Source: Scheffersomyces stipitis CBS 6054
Lineage: Eukaryota > Ascomycota > Pichiomycetes > Serinales > Debaryomycetaceae
DNA: 64,000 nt
Direction: 5' to 3'
NCBI RefSeq assembly: GCF_000209165.1
Contig: NC_009048.1
Span: 310,001 to 374,000, forward strand
Shown here: positions 48,860 to 59,344 of the stretch, one piece after another
How the letters are laid out: every line of letters begins with the position of its first letter
How positions within the stretch are numbered: the first letter of the stretch is position 1
Translations under genes and position numbers: made by a program
The notes under the pieces: generated by a model
What the model was told of the DNA's origin: nothing
Database searches by the model: none
Seen by the model: the letters and a program-made list of their open reading frames with translations, nothing else

Positions 48860-51800
48860 TTAGTTATCTCCGTCTGTTTCGATTTTCTTCTCTTCTCCAC
48901 CCTCAGCAGCCGTGTCGACTATATTCTCTTTATTCTTCTCAGACAACGGCTCCGGATCCAATTCGTCTCTTAAACCGGGATAAATCTTATCTATCTTCAG
49001 CCATGATTCGTTCCAGAGGATCTCTTTGTCCTTGCTCAAAGTACCATTGTCTTGTAGTACTAGAATCATGTTTTTGAGTAATTCGGCTCCTGCTTCTTTG
49101 AACGAATTCTCTTTCTTGAGCTTGCTTTCTTGGTCGTGGAATGTAATAAAGTTATCCAATATTCCTAACCAAACACCGTCAGTTTCTTCCTGCTTCAAGT
49201 CGACACAGTAGTGAAGATAAACCTTGCTGACCAAGGTCAATGTTTCAGTCTGCGTCTTGACAAAACCGTGAATATCGGTTTGCAAAACTTCACTCTTGGA
49301 CAATTCCGATAACAATGGAAACAATCCATACTCGAATATTCCAAATGCAGTTAACTCTTCGTTGATGTCAATAGATAAAACCATTGCTTGCAAGGAGTTC
49401 AAAGCAAAAGAACGAACATCGCGACATGGATTGAAACACTGGTGTGCCAATGCTTGAATCAATGTGTAGGTCAATTCCTTGCCCTTGAATTCTGGTCTCT
49501 TTATCACAGCAGATAATTCAGAAGTCAATGATATTGATTTCTTGGAAAGTTCCACCAAGTCCTTGAAGTAAGTTATGTCTTGATTCGAACCGAGCTTTTC
49601 ATTCTCTTGTTCGTACTGAGAGCCAATAGCTCCTAAGGAGGAAATCTCATCAAGTAATCCCAAAAATGCAATATAATTAGATGGCGTTATGTCCTGAGGA
49701 GCATTCTTGACAATTCCAGACATGAATTCGAGAATATCAGATGCATAAATTTGGATAGAAGCAAAGAACCTTAATACTTTCCAGTATTCATTGTCATTTA
49801 ACAATTCCTTACAACACCAAGCGTCATCATCAATCAAGGATAACAATGGTTGAAGTAATTGACCGCCTTGCTTGTTAATGATTTCCTTATCAAACTCAGC
49901 TAAAGTCTTAATGGAAGCAGAAACGTTAATCTTCGAATTACCACGTCTGGCCAAAAGTAACTTGTATGCAATTAATCTAAGTTGGCCCTTCTTGGATATT
50001 TCTGGTGGGTTGAGCTTGTCCGAGACTTCAGTAATCAATTCAATATCATCTAATAACAAACAGAAACAGACCGCAATTTCCAACAAAAAGAGAATTTCTG
50101 TCTCATAATATCTTTTTGTATCCTTACTATACTCTGGCAACGAATTCAAAACGAGTTTAACAAAATATTTTAAGTCATCAGGTGGTCCCTTGGATACAAC
50201 CTCGAAGATGGCTGGTACGTTAATGGATTTCACACAGTCGATAGTGGACAAGGTGGACTCAATTTCATGATCTGTGGGCTCAGGAGGATCATCAGAATAG
50301 CCCTTCAAGAATGACGAGAACGTCGACAAGATACCAGAATTATTCAATGGCTTAACCCTCTTGATGATATATCTTGGCTTAACTTTAGGTAATGGACTAA
50401 GCTTGATTTTCTTTTGAAATTCGCTGAACAAGTTAGGATTTATCAAACAATTCTCAAACAATGTCAAAATAATCTTTATGATCTTACCCCAAGACTGAGT
50501 AATCTTGCTGTCAGTCTTCTTGATTAATCTGAATAGAACGACCGTCGACAATTGAGCCTTAAAATCTCTACCAAACCAAACGGCCATTTCACTGACAGTA
50601 ATGGCTTCTTCTTTCTTTTCGATCTTGATTTGAGTAATTGGTATTTCCTCTCGTAAGTTATCGTCAGTCCCAGAAATCCTGTAGCTTTTATTGGTCAAAG
50701 ATGTTAAGTCTGTCAAAGCATTCAACAAACGATCAACGGAATCAGATAGATTGTAATACAAACAAATGTTAGCGCACTTATCTATTGAAGACATTAATCT
50801 GGTGATAATATGATCATCAGAAGCTTCTTTGAACACACCAACAAGTGTATCAATTAAAGTATCAACAACTGCCTTAAACAACACTTTATCAAACTGACAT
50901 ATCTCCACCCAAGAAAACTCGGATTTGTCTTTACTTGTTGGCGCAAGACTTGAAATCAAGTTATGCCATACGTCATCGAACCATTTATCAGTACCATGAT
51001 GCTCTTCAGGCATAATGATCTCACGGTCTTTGATGGAGTTGTAAATTTTTGACAAATACCATTCCGGGAAGTCCCTTCCATTGTATACCCCTCTTAAGTT
51101 TCTCCTGTAGTCGTCAAGCACCATTTGCTGTTTAACCTGTGGGTTGTGCAAGTCAGTATTCAACATAATGACGGAGTACGATAACACAAAGACAGAGTCA
51201 CGATCTGGCCTTACGATTTCGTCCATGTCCTGGCCATCGACAAGTTCCGGTTGACAATCAACGTATCTTTGAGCAAATAATTCAACCACCCTTTCAATCT
51301 GCTGAGATTCCCCGGGTAATCTGAAAGCTTTCAACAAGATTCGCAAGGCTTCATCAACTCTTAGGTCCGTAAAATCAAATAGGTCAATGAAGTACCGTAA
51401 CAAATCCGAGTTCGAAGGCTTTGCTAAAAATTCACCTAACACCTTCTTGTTCAATCTACCTGACTTATGGAAAAAGAAGGAAGCGACTTCCTTAAGGTCG
51501 CTTGCGGACTTAATAAATCCTTCCTTTTCTAATGCTTTGACGCCTTCTTTTGGTTTATCATTTAATAGATCGGTACACTTAATGAATAATGTCTTCTTTT
51601 CTCTATCATTAATCATCGAGTGAAGTGGAGCATCATTTAAATCACTCTTCAAGGATTTAATTCTGTCGTTGATACCGCCAATCAATGACAAAATTCCTTC
51701 CAAGCAGATTGGTGGAACATTATCAGTGGTGGTAACGGCAGACTCTGGTAATGAGAGTTGGCACAAGAACTCGATGAACTTGGTAGCCAAATCAGACTTG

Positions 51801-53302
51801 TCAAAGTCACAGTCGTAGTCTATGAATAAGTGAGTGAAGAAAACTGGAGATCTAGTCCATAACAAGGAAAGAGATTCTACCAACATCTCTTTAGAGGAAG
51901 AATTTCTAGTTGAAACATTTGCACCATTGATAGTATCATTTTGTCTCTTTCCTGAATCTGGCAAAATGGACTGAAATATTAAGGTCAATGTCAACTCAAA
52001 TTGTGACTTCAACAGTCTTCCAAGAACGATTGCGACAGTTGAAAACAATTGGAGAGCAGCCTGTAATAATGCTGGCGACTCAGTTGTTGTAATAATTTGT
52101 AAGACATGCTTGGAAACTAAGTCAGAAACCAACAAGATCAAAGTTGGATGTTTAGGTATCTCTTGTCCAGCTACCTCTATTGCAGTATTAATGAGGGATA
52201 ATGCAAATACTCTAGTACTTTCCATGTGTTGATATTGGTTAGACGGAGAAATCATGTAGATCAAAACACCCAAAAACTCATTGATACAGAGAATACCAAA
52301 AGACTCTTCTTCATCGGCTACTTCCTCTTTATTTGGGGCCGAAGTCTTCTTCTTTTGTTCGTCTGTTTCATCTTCTGACGTCTTCGGCGTTCCAGCAACA
52401 GACGGCTTTATATCAGTTCCTCCTATAATGTCTTCAGGTAACTTGGTGTCTTGAAAGTTCGCCTGCAATTCTTCGACGCTTTCAGTTTCTGGTTCAATGT
52501 ATTTCAATTGACTGAATATTCTGAAAGTAATCGAGACCATGGCCATTTCTGCAGCCTTTCTCAATACTTCACTTCTCTTTTTATTACATGCCAAGGATAA
52601 GCAGATTTGTACTACATCGGAGATGACTTCATTGGGCAACAAGTCAGACAACGGGCTCTCAATGATGGCTTCCATCAATCTGAGGACCTTTAACAACACG
52701 GCATCATCAGAGTTCTGGTCGGCAGCCTCAAAACGACATACAGTCAAGGACGACATGATTTGGATTAAAGTGCTCTGCAAATTCCTCGACTTGTAGGAGA
52801 TGATTTCGTAGTTCAAGAATTTGGATACCGAGTTTAGAGCCAAGCTGGTTATGTGGCCAGAAGTTGACGACGACTTAATAACAAGCAAAAAAGGCTGTAA
52901 CAACGTCAAGCTGTCAATTTCGTACAAATCTTTGGCTTCCATCAAGATGGATCTCAATTGTAAGAAGCTGGAGAGTAAAGGATTGTGGTTGCTTTGACGG
53001 TGGCCATTGTTGGAGTTGTTGACGGTGGATGACAAACCCAAGCTGTTGGCAATGGCATCGTCTTCGCCATTGAAGAGATCTCCAGCCCCAAGAATAGCTG
53101 CTACTCCACTTTGGGAATAACGAGTCATCTTTCTCATGGCAGACGAGATGGTCATACACTCGTTGATCATCAACGTTATGGGATCGATGGCCACATTGCC
53201 TCCTCCGCTGGGGTTAGGTGGTGCTGTACCCAAAGTCGAGTTGATGCCTTGGTTTGCAAACAGAATTGTCGGCGTGGGAGACTTGGAAAACGGACGTATC
53301 AT
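48860..53302 (-). CDS. GEA2: Gea1/Gea2-type Arf guanine nucleotide exchange factor, 1480 aa
   Basis: It activates Arf1 at the Golgi for COPI coat formation. The Sec7 domain (about 570-760) has the glutamic finger FRLPGESQ (near 662), FDFTDLRVDEALRILLKAF and SYSVIMLNTDLHNPQVKQQM. The upstream DCB-HUS and downstream HDS regions fill the rest, and the protein length fits GBF/Gea (about 1,400-1,460 aa) and not Sec7 (about 2,000 aa). The N-terminus is low-complexity, and acidic/Lys patches occur near 310-330 and at the C-terminus. ATG 53302 is the first ATG. Confidence 0.95.
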   Translation of the reverse strand: MIRPFSKSPTPTILFANQGINSTLGTAPPNPSGGGNVAIDPITLMINECMTISSAMRKMTRYSQSGVAAILGAGDLFNGEDDAIANSLGLSSTVNNSNNGHRQSNHNPLLSSFLQLRSILMEAKDLYEIDSLTLLQPFLLVIKSSSTSGHITSLALNSVSKFLNYEIISYKSRNLQSTLIQIMSSLTVCRFEAADQNSDDAVLLKVLRLMEAIIESPLSDLLPNEVISDVVQICLSLACNKKRSEVLRKAAEMAMVSITFRIFSQLKYIEPETESVEELQANFQDTKLPEDIIGGTDIKPSVAGTPKTSEDETDEQKKKTSAPNKEEVADEEESFGILCINEFLGVLIYMISPSNQYQHMESTRVFALSLINTAIEVAGQEIPKHPTLILLVSDLVSKHVLQIITTTESPALLQAALQLFSTVAIVLGRLLKSQFELTLTLIFQSILPDSGKRQNDTINGANVSTRNSSSKEMLVESLSLLWTRSPVFFTHLFIDYDCDFDKSDLATKFIEFLCQLSLPESAVTTTDNVPPICLEGILSLIGGINDRIKSLKSDLNDAPLHSMINDREKKTLFIKCTDLLNDKPKEGVKALEKEGFIKSASDLKEVASFFFHKSGRLNKKVLGEFLAKPSNSDLLRYFIDLFDFTDLRVDEALRILLKAFRLPGESQQIERVVELFAQRYVDCQPELVDGQDMDEIVRPDRDSVFVLSYSVIMLNTDLHNPQVKQQMVLDDYRRNLRGVYNGRDFPEWYLSKIYNSIKDREIIMPEEHHGTDKWFDDVWHNLISSLAPTSKDKSEFSWVEICQFDKVLFKAVVDTLIDTLVGVFKEASDDHIITRLMSSIDKCANICLYYNLSDSVDRLLNALTDLTSLTNKSYRISGTDDNLREEIPITQIKIEKKEEAITVSEMAVWFGRDFKAQLSTVVLFRLIKKTDSKITQSWGKIIKIILTLFENCLINPNLFSEFQKKIKLSPLPKVKPRYIIKRVKPLNNSGILSTFSSFLKGYSDDPPEPTDHEIESTLSTIDCVKSINVPAIFEVVSKGPPDDLKYFVKLVLNSLPEYSKDTKRYYETEILFLLEIAVCFCLLLDDIELITEVSDKLNPPEISKKGQLRLIAYKLLLARRGNSKINVSASIKTLAEFDKEIINKQGGQLLQPLLSLIDDDAWCCKELLNDNEYWKVLRFFASIQIYASDILEFMSGIVKNAPQDITPSNYIAFLGLLDEISSLGAIGSQYEQENEKLGSNQDITYFKDLVELSKKSISLTSELSAVIKRPEFKGKELTYTLIQALAHQCFNPCRDVRSFALNSLQAMVLSIDINEELTAFGIFEYGLFPLLSELSKSEVLQTDIHGFVKTQTETLTLVSKVYLHYCVDLKQEETDGVWLGILDNFITFHDQESKLKKENSFKEAGAELLKNMILVLQDNGTLSKDKEILWNESWLKIDKIYPGLRDELDPEPLSEKNKENIVDTAAEGGEEKKIETDGDN

Positions 53303-54114
53303 AACGGATGAATAATGATGGCGGATATATAGTTTGTAGTGAGATATATCGCTCTTATAATATTTGGATTTATTAATTTGTGGTAGTTGACTTATGGAAC
53401 TAATAATCTATCGTTGTAACTTTCGTTCCTGACATAAAAGGATGTGAAAAAAAAAACACTACTGATATCGATCTACTTTGATACAACGATTCGGATTGTG
53501 ATTTTGAAACGGTTCTCGATTCAAGTGTAGATTCTATTCGTTGATATCAATAGAATACCCTAAAAAAAGTGAAGAATGGAACGTTAAACTGTGAATACCT
53601 CTCAATACAAAGCCTGTGAGAATTCTCCGCTATGGTTTTGCAATGGTGGAGACTCCCTATTAAGATATTGATATGCTAGCTACCTGACAAAGGGCTCTAT
53701 GGACAATGCCTGTCTGTGCACTCTACTTCAGTATACTTCTTCAATTAGTCATACACACAGTGTATGCTAAGTGTAGATCGTTGTTTGGCCCGATTGTAAC
53801 AGCTCCACTGGAAAATGCAAAAAAGCTTGTCAAGGTAAATCAAAAATGTCGTTGGTACGAAGGAGGGTTTTCAACCTACGTGTGCGGTAGCTGTCTAATC
53901 AGTACGCGCAATGTCAGACACGACTGTCAGGTGTTTTATCACGTGAAAAATCAAAAAGGTATAGTGTCCAGGTATACCCCACTACACTGTAGCCTATTTG
54001 ACTACTGTCTGTGCCTTTTTCTGCCTGCCTTTATATCAAAATAGCTGAAGCACTATTATTGCACTTTCGAATAATTTTCATTAATTATATACAAGGGTTT
54101 CTTTATAATATTGT
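53303..54114. other. Intergenic region, GEA2 5' side / NDUFAF6-like 3' side
   Basis: It holds the GEA2 promoter. A 112-codon plus-strand ORF (53706-54044) starts MPVCALYFSILLQLVIHTVY like a signal peptide and has nine Cys, but it has no family resemblance that I know and is probably chance. Confidence 0.5.
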
Positions 54115-55281
54115 CTATATCGTTCTCTGGTAGTAGTCCTTGAACGAAGTCCACGCCAACCGCCATTCCTTCTGCTGCATCTTGTGGTGGTAAATATCAA
54201 AGTCGTGTTTCTCTAACTTGTTCAAGTACAACGTCGTAGGAATGGCTACCATGAAAGGAGTGAAAATTACATCTGGCATGAACTTCCGCCAACGCTTGGA
54301 GTTCTTCTGAAGTAATTGGTCATGCATGTTGGCCCTGACTATCTCGTTGATCTCTTGTTTGCATTGTGATAACTTGGCCCTGGCTGTAAGGATATGATCA
54401 TTGGATGTTGTGGCTGTTTCGTAAACGATATTTTTCAACTTGTCTCTGATAGCATCTACCTCTGTCTTCTCTTTCACGTGTCCTTGGGCCAATTTCAACA
54501 CTGACTCCTGGGACAAGTCGTACTTGGACATCAAATTCACAGGCAACGTGACCTGGTTTCTGGACGTAGCATAGTAGTTCATTCCCAAGATCATGGCACC
54601 GACAGCTGTGGCTTGCCCGATATGTGCAGCGATATCACTTACCTTAGACTGCAACGATGTTGATTGTTCCAAAAGACTAATCACAGAAGGCGATATGGAC
54701 GGAGATAGTAATAGAGCTTGAGTCTGGTAGTTCAATTGGGAGTAGGTTCCTTCACCGTAGGAACAAATGTCGTCTACAGTCTGGAACGTCGGGGACTTCA
54801 AGAATTGCCTTCTAGTCTGTAGGAATTGATGGAAATAAGTAACGTCTAAGTTCAAGTCGTTCCGTAATGCATCTCTCAACAATATGGCTATGGGTTCACC
54901 GATGTCTTTTTCCAGATATGGGTCTTCCGTGAACACCCTGGCGACTAAATCACTCCAGAACTTGAACTTCATGTCTGCTGTGGAGATTCCCATTGACTTG
55001 GAAAGTTGTGAAGATGCCTTGGAAGCGACGGAGCCTGTATTGCTGCCACCATCGCTGATCTTATTGATCTCCAAGTTGAAAGCCCGTATAGCCAAGAAGG
55101 CGTTTCGGGCTGGCTCGGGAACGTACTGTGCTAATATATATGAAGAACGATCATGGGTCTCCAAGAGCTTATTGATATTCTCAGTAGCATTAAACAACTG
55201 CACTTCGTACTTGGAAGAAGAAATTGAAGAGTAAGATCTTCGCAAACCCGATCGCACAACTAGACGGTTACACCTTAGCAT
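54115..55281 (-). CDS. NDUFAF6-like mitochondrial complex I assembly factor, 388 aa
   Basis: It belongs to the squalene/phytoene synthase fold family: ARNAFLAIRAFNLEINKI and DICSYGEGTYSQLNYQ with later AAHIGQATAVGAMILG. The DxxxD metal sites of true synthases are changed (EINKI, not DxxxD), as in NDUFAF6. The N-terminus MLRCNRLVVRSGLRRSYSS is a typical mitochondrial presequence. NDUFAF6 helps build the ND1 module of complex I, which CTG-clade yeasts keep and Saccharomyces has lost. Confidence 0.85.
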   Translation of the reverse strand: MLRCNRLVVRSGLRRSYSSISSSKYEVQLFNATENINKLLETHDRSSYILAQYVPEPARNAFLAIRAFNLEINKISDGGSNTGSVASKASSQLSKSMGISTADMKFKFWSDLVARVFTEDPYLEKDIGEPIAILLRDALRNDLNLDVTYFHQFLQTRRQFLKSPTFQTVDDICSYGEGTYSQLNYQTQALLLSPSISPSVISLLEQSTSLQSKVSDIAAHIGQATAVGAMILGMNYYATSRNQVTLPVNLMSKYDLSQESVLKLAQGHVKEKTEVDAIRDKLKNIVYETATTSNDHILTARAKLSQCKQEINEIVRANMHDQLLQKNSKRWRKFMPDVIFTPFMVAIPTTLYLNKLEKHDFDIYHHKMQQKEWRLAWTSFKDYYQRTI

Positions 55282-55492
55282 TGCTAATGTAGAGAAAATA
55301 GTATTTGTATCTCTGGATATGTAGATGACAATATAAAAATATATTCACCAAATAATACTGCATACCGTACACCAGCAATGGTTCCAAATTTTTCACTTTT
55401 GTGAAGTACCTGATTAAATCAGAAGATGCAAATGGTATAGTTAGCTGTTTCGTGTATTTGCTCAAGGCATATACAAGCTCGACAATAGCATA

Positions 55493-56653
55493 ATGAAAGT
55501 GGAACCAGTGAGACCTCATGTCTATTTGGATATCTCCATCGGTGCAAGGGATGTTGGCCGTATTGTAATCGAATTATTCGATGATTTAGCACCCAAATCC
55601 ACTGAGAACTTCATCAATTTATGTGATGGGGTATCTCTCGATGGCGAGATACTAGGATACAAGAATAATGTTTTTCATAGAGTGATCAAGAACTTTGTCA
55701 TCCAAGCAGGTGATTTGAAGTATGGGCAATTCTCTTCAGTTGATGCCTATTATCAAGAAGATATAGGGAAAGGTAACATATCCACTGTAGATCCTCCCAA
55801 CATGATAGAGGGCGAAAACTTGTCGGAAGCCCTAGATGCACCATTCAAGGTATGCATGGCTAACAGTGGAGACAAAAATGCAAACGGCTCTCAATTCTTC
55901 ATAACTACTTATCCCCTGCCGCATCTTACTGGACGTCACTCAGTCTTTGGAAGAGTGATACATGGGAAATCTGTAGTCAGAGAAGTCGAAAGAGTTAACA
56001 CAAATAAGGAGAATATCCCTAAAAAGGAAGAGATAGTATTGATCAAGGATTGTGGAAAATGGGATGAAAGCATGCCTGTTCCTATTTTCAACGCCAGCTA
56101 CGACACCAGAGGTGGAGATATATACGAAGAGTTTCCAGACGACGACGAGCATATAGACAAGGAATCATCAGAATCAGTATATGAAGCTGCTTCCAGGATC
56201 AAAGAAAGTGGTACCTTGCTATTTAAAGCTGGAAAAAAACAAGAAGCTTTCTTAAAGTACAGAAAGTGCATGAGATACATTATGGAATACATTCCTGACC
56301 AGGATCAAGAGCCTGAATGGTATGAAAAGTACATTGATTTGAAGAAGAAAGTCTACTTGAACTTGTCTTTAGTATGTCTCCAGTTGAAGAACTATGTGAA
56401 AGCAGTAGACTATTCGTCGTACTTATTGGAAATGGACAATGCTTCCAGTCAAGAAAAGGCAAAGGCTCACTTCAGAAAGGGATCAGGCTTAATAGAGTTG
56501 AAGAAGAATAATTTGGCACTTGTAGATCTAGAAGCAGCTAACAAGTTAGTACCTGATGACGCTGCTATCAACAGAGAACTTACCAGATGCCAAGATTTGA
56601 TAGAACGCCAAAAAAAGGAAGAGAAAGCTAAATACGCCAAGTTCTTCAAGTAG
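55493..56653 (+). CDS. CPR6: Cyclophilin-40-type peptidyl-prolyl isomerase with TPR repeats, 386 aa
   Basis: It is an Hsp90 co-chaperone. The cyclophilin domain (about 5-185) keeps FHRVIKNFVIQAGD (catalytic Arg and Phe), NGSQFFITTY and HSVFGRV (active-site His). TPR repeats (about 225-380) include LFKAGKKQEAFLKYRKCMRY and the basic carboxylate-clamp residues KAKAHFRKGS. It ends in a Lys-rich helix. Residue 142 is CTG in TYP-x-PHL, where family members have Thr/Ser, evidence for Ser decoding. It shares a 211-bp divergent promoter with the NDUFAF6-like gene. Whether it is nearer Cpr6 or Cpr7 is not settled. Confidence 0.93.
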   Translation: MKVEPVRPHVYLDISIGARDVGRIVIELFDDLAPKSTENFINLCDGVSLDGEILGYKNNVFHRVIKNFVIQAGDLKYGQFSSVDAYYQEDIGKGNISTVDPPNMIEGENLSEALDAPFKVCMANSGDKNANGSQFFITTYPLPHLTGRHSVFGRVIHGKSVVREVERVNTNKENIPKKEEIVLIKDCGKWDESMPVPIFNASYDTRGGDIYEEFPDDDEHIDKESSESVYEAASRIKESGTLLFKAGKKQEAFLKYRKCMRYIMEYIPDQDQEPEWYEKYIDLKKKVYLNLSLVCLQLKNYVKAVDYSSYLLEMDNASSQEKAKAHFRKGSGLIELKKNNLALVDLEAANKLVPDDAAINRELTRCQDLIERQKKEEKAKYAKFFK

Positions 56654-56751
56654 ATTATAACAATATTTATAAGACTGCAATGCTATTTATCATATATGCG
56701 TATATATTTATTCGTCGTATACAATGCCAATTGGGAAAATAGTATCGAAAA

Positions 56752-58650
56752 CTAATGTTGGTCGGCTGTAGTTGTGTCGTCATCTAAGTTAGTGGTATTA
56801 TTGTCCTGGGCACCAGTAGATTCTGAACCTGCTTCAGAAATAGTGTTCGCTGAATCAGAATTGACCGGAGGATTAAACTCATGCAAATTCATGAAATCGA
56901 GAATTTCCGAAGCAGCATCGTCATCTTCATCAGTCAGTCTCGTCTCAATACCATTGGCTGTTCTTCTGCTGGAAATTCCAGTTGGAAACAATGGCTCAGG
57001 ATGGTTGCCTGTTCTTTGTCTTCTAAGAAAGCCCAAGATGTGAGAAAACTGGCTGTGTGAGGTAGAGTAGTCTCTTTCTGTCTGTTCTGCTGCCGCATCA
57101 GATATACCGCTTCCAGATCTGAGAACTCTTCTCAAAGGACGCGCTGAACCTCCTGATAAAGGAAAGTAGTGGAATCTGTCAGCTTCCCGATAAACGGTAT
57201 CTGAGTCAATTGAGGTTTCTTCTTGGGGAGTCGTAGTCTCGTTAATGTCAACATGAGCTTCGGTTGTAGTTGGACGACTAGAGTTGGTAGGTAAGTTAAA
57301 GATTGTCACATTGCTTGAATTCGTTCTTGACGTTGGTTCTGCGACTGAATCTCTACACAATGGGCAAGTAGTGTGCTCTTTTAACCATTCCGAAAGACAA
57401 TCCTTTCCAAAGATATGACCACAAGTCATCCTGATTGGGCTATGATCAAAAACCCCAGTGTACTCAGATAAGTACTTTGGCTCTGCCAGCTCTTCATTGG
57501 TGCTGGGTGTATTTGTATTAGTTGGATTTGTATTCGATGTACTTGCAGGGTCTGTATTGGGTAGATCGGTGTTTGTGGAGTCGATGGAAGTGCTTTCAAG
57601 AATGTTGTTCGAGGGAGGAATAGCCGAGTCTGATTCGTCATCGGATTGTACTCTGCTATTGCTTTCGCTCGTAGCAGCCAGTCTTAGTTCGTCTATTCTT
57701 CTCTTCTTCACTACAACTAGCTCATCATCACTTTCGTCTACCAATGATTTTTCTTTTTCTGCTTCTACCATGTCAAATTCGTCAAAACAGATAGAGCATG
57801 CTCGAGAATCGCCCAAATCAGCTTCCTTAACACTCGGGAAAGAATTGAATTTACAAAGAGTTACACCTTTCTCCTTGTGTAAACCGTTAATGATGGTGGA
57901 ATAAGCCATTTGTGTGGCCAATCTGATGAACTCCTGGATTACTCTGGGGTCTCTATTGGATGAATTATTGGGGAGTGACATGATCAATGATCCGGCCCTG
58001 TTGGGATACTGAGGGTTGTTCTCGTCAGAAAACACATAGTTAACGGTGATGACTATAGCACGAGTATAGTCACTTTCACTGTTGAAAGTCAGAGCAGAAG
58101 GTCCAGTGGTAGGGCCGCTGGTATCGATTGTAGCAGTTGTTTCAAGCTGAGCAGCCTGTGGCACAACAGTAGGTATATCTGTAGAAGTCTGTGTAGCAGA
58201 GTTAGGCTGGTGACTACCTTCTCTGCTGGTTCTGTTGGAACGGTACAAACCCGAAACCGTATCTCTAAATCTATCAAAAAGACCTAACTCCGCTCTATGA
58301 CTTCTATTAAATGCAGAGAATATGCGGCTGGAAGATGATGAAGTATTACCAGAATTGGACGATGCTGAAGAAGGCATTCTTCTCATGGGGGAAGTATTCC
58401 CATTTCCATTGCCAGTGGCACTGCTATTATTGCCAGAAGAGCTTGTATTGTGTGTACTTGTGTTAGTTGAATTTGAATTGGTTGAGTTTGAATTAGTCGG
58501 GCCTGAATTAGTTGAGTTTGAATTAGTTGCATTTGTATTAGTGTTGTTCAAAAGATTGCCAATATATTCGGCATCTGTCATGTTAGTGGAAGAGTCAGCA
58601 GACGGGTTATTCCCGCCTGGACTAGTGGTTTCACGGTTGTTGCTATTCAT
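56752..58650 (-). CDS. SAN1: San1-like RING E3 ubiquitin ligase of nuclear quality control, 632 aa
   Basis: It has long Asn/Ser/Thr-rich disordered ends (poly NSTNSN near 25-75) that in San1 bind misfolded nuclear proteins. The RING is split: CSICFDEFDMVE near 287 and RMTCGHIFGKDCLSEWLKEH ... CPLC near 408-430, separated by about 115 residues of acidic low-complexity sequence. An insert within the RING is known from San1. The length (610 aa in yeast) and composition agree. I used the first ATG, at 58650. Confidence 0.85.
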   Translation of the reverse strand: MNSNNRETTSPGGNNPSADSSTNMTDAEYIGNLLNNTNTNATNSNSTNSGPTNSNSTNSNSTNTSTHNTSSSGNNSSATGNGNGNTSPMRRMPSSASSNSGNTSSSSSRIFSAFNRSHRAELGLFDRFRDTVSGLYRSNRTSREGSHQPNSATQTSTDIPTVVPQAAQLETTATIDTSGPTTGPSALTFNSESDYTRAIVITVNYVFSDENNPQYPNRAGSLIMSLPNNSSNRDPRVIQEFIRLATQMAYSTIINGLHKEKGVTLCKFNSFPSVKEADLGDSRACSICFDEFDMVEAEKEKSLVDESDDELVVVKKRRIDELRLAATSESNSRVQSDDESDSAIPPSNNILESTSIDSTNTDLPNTDPASTSNTNPTNTNTPSTNEELAEPKYLSEYTGVFDHSPIRMTCGHIFGKDCLSEWLKEHTTCPLCRDSVAEPTSRTNSSNVTIFNLPTNSSRPTTTEAHVDINETTTPQEETSIDSDTVYREADRFHYFPLSGGSARPLRRVLRSGSGISDAAAEQTERDYSTSHSQFSHILGFLRRQRTGNHPEPLFPTGISSRRTANGIETRLTDEDDDAASEILDFMNLHEFNPPVNSDSANTISEAGSESTGAQDNNTTNLDDDTTTADQH

Positions 58651-59344
58651 TACACGTCATATGATATCAGCTACAAAACAGGGTTGTTTCAAGATAATGT
58701 GAATGAAAGCAGTGGGTATGATATCAAACACTTTTAAATGGTGTATGAACAAGTGTATAAAAGGGATAACCAGACCTCGCTTAAATCTTGTGTACTGAAA
58801 TCAGATATTCTAATCTTATATATACTACTATGGTAGAAGGTTGTCGAAGTCACTAGAAGATCGAGGCAAGTCAGGTGGAAATAACCGGTGTCCTTGGCCC
58901 AACAACTCTAGTGGAAATCACTCAATTATGAACTCTATCTTTTAGGAAAGCTGTCACTAAGAAAAAGTCGGGTATCATGATTATTAATTGAAATACTGTC
59001 ACTCCGGTTATCAGCCATTGTGATCAGATTTTCCCTTGCACCTGCTTTAAGCAGAGTGTCACGTGAAGGCTTCGCGAGCACATTATGTCATTCGCGGATG
59101 AGATCTTTTATCGGAGTTGTTGCCAAATTAGGCATATCTTTTCGCAGTAATTTGGGAGCTGTTCCACACTTTCTACTGTCCACTCTCTCTAACGGGAGCC
59201 TTTACGAGAACCACCCCTCCGTAATGGAGTAATAGTGGTCGTACTCATGTTCAACTTATGTAAAACAATTTTGGAGCTACATTTCTAAAGTGCAGCATTA
59301 TTTTTTGTAGTTCTATACTGTTGGTATGTAAAAAAAAGAGACAA
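58651..59344. other. Intergenic region SAN1 5' / yapsin 3'
   Basis: 694 bp with the SAN1 promoter and the yapsin 3' end. A TATATATAC run lies near 58818. A short ORF (59020-59232) has no recognisable features. Confidence 0.5.
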
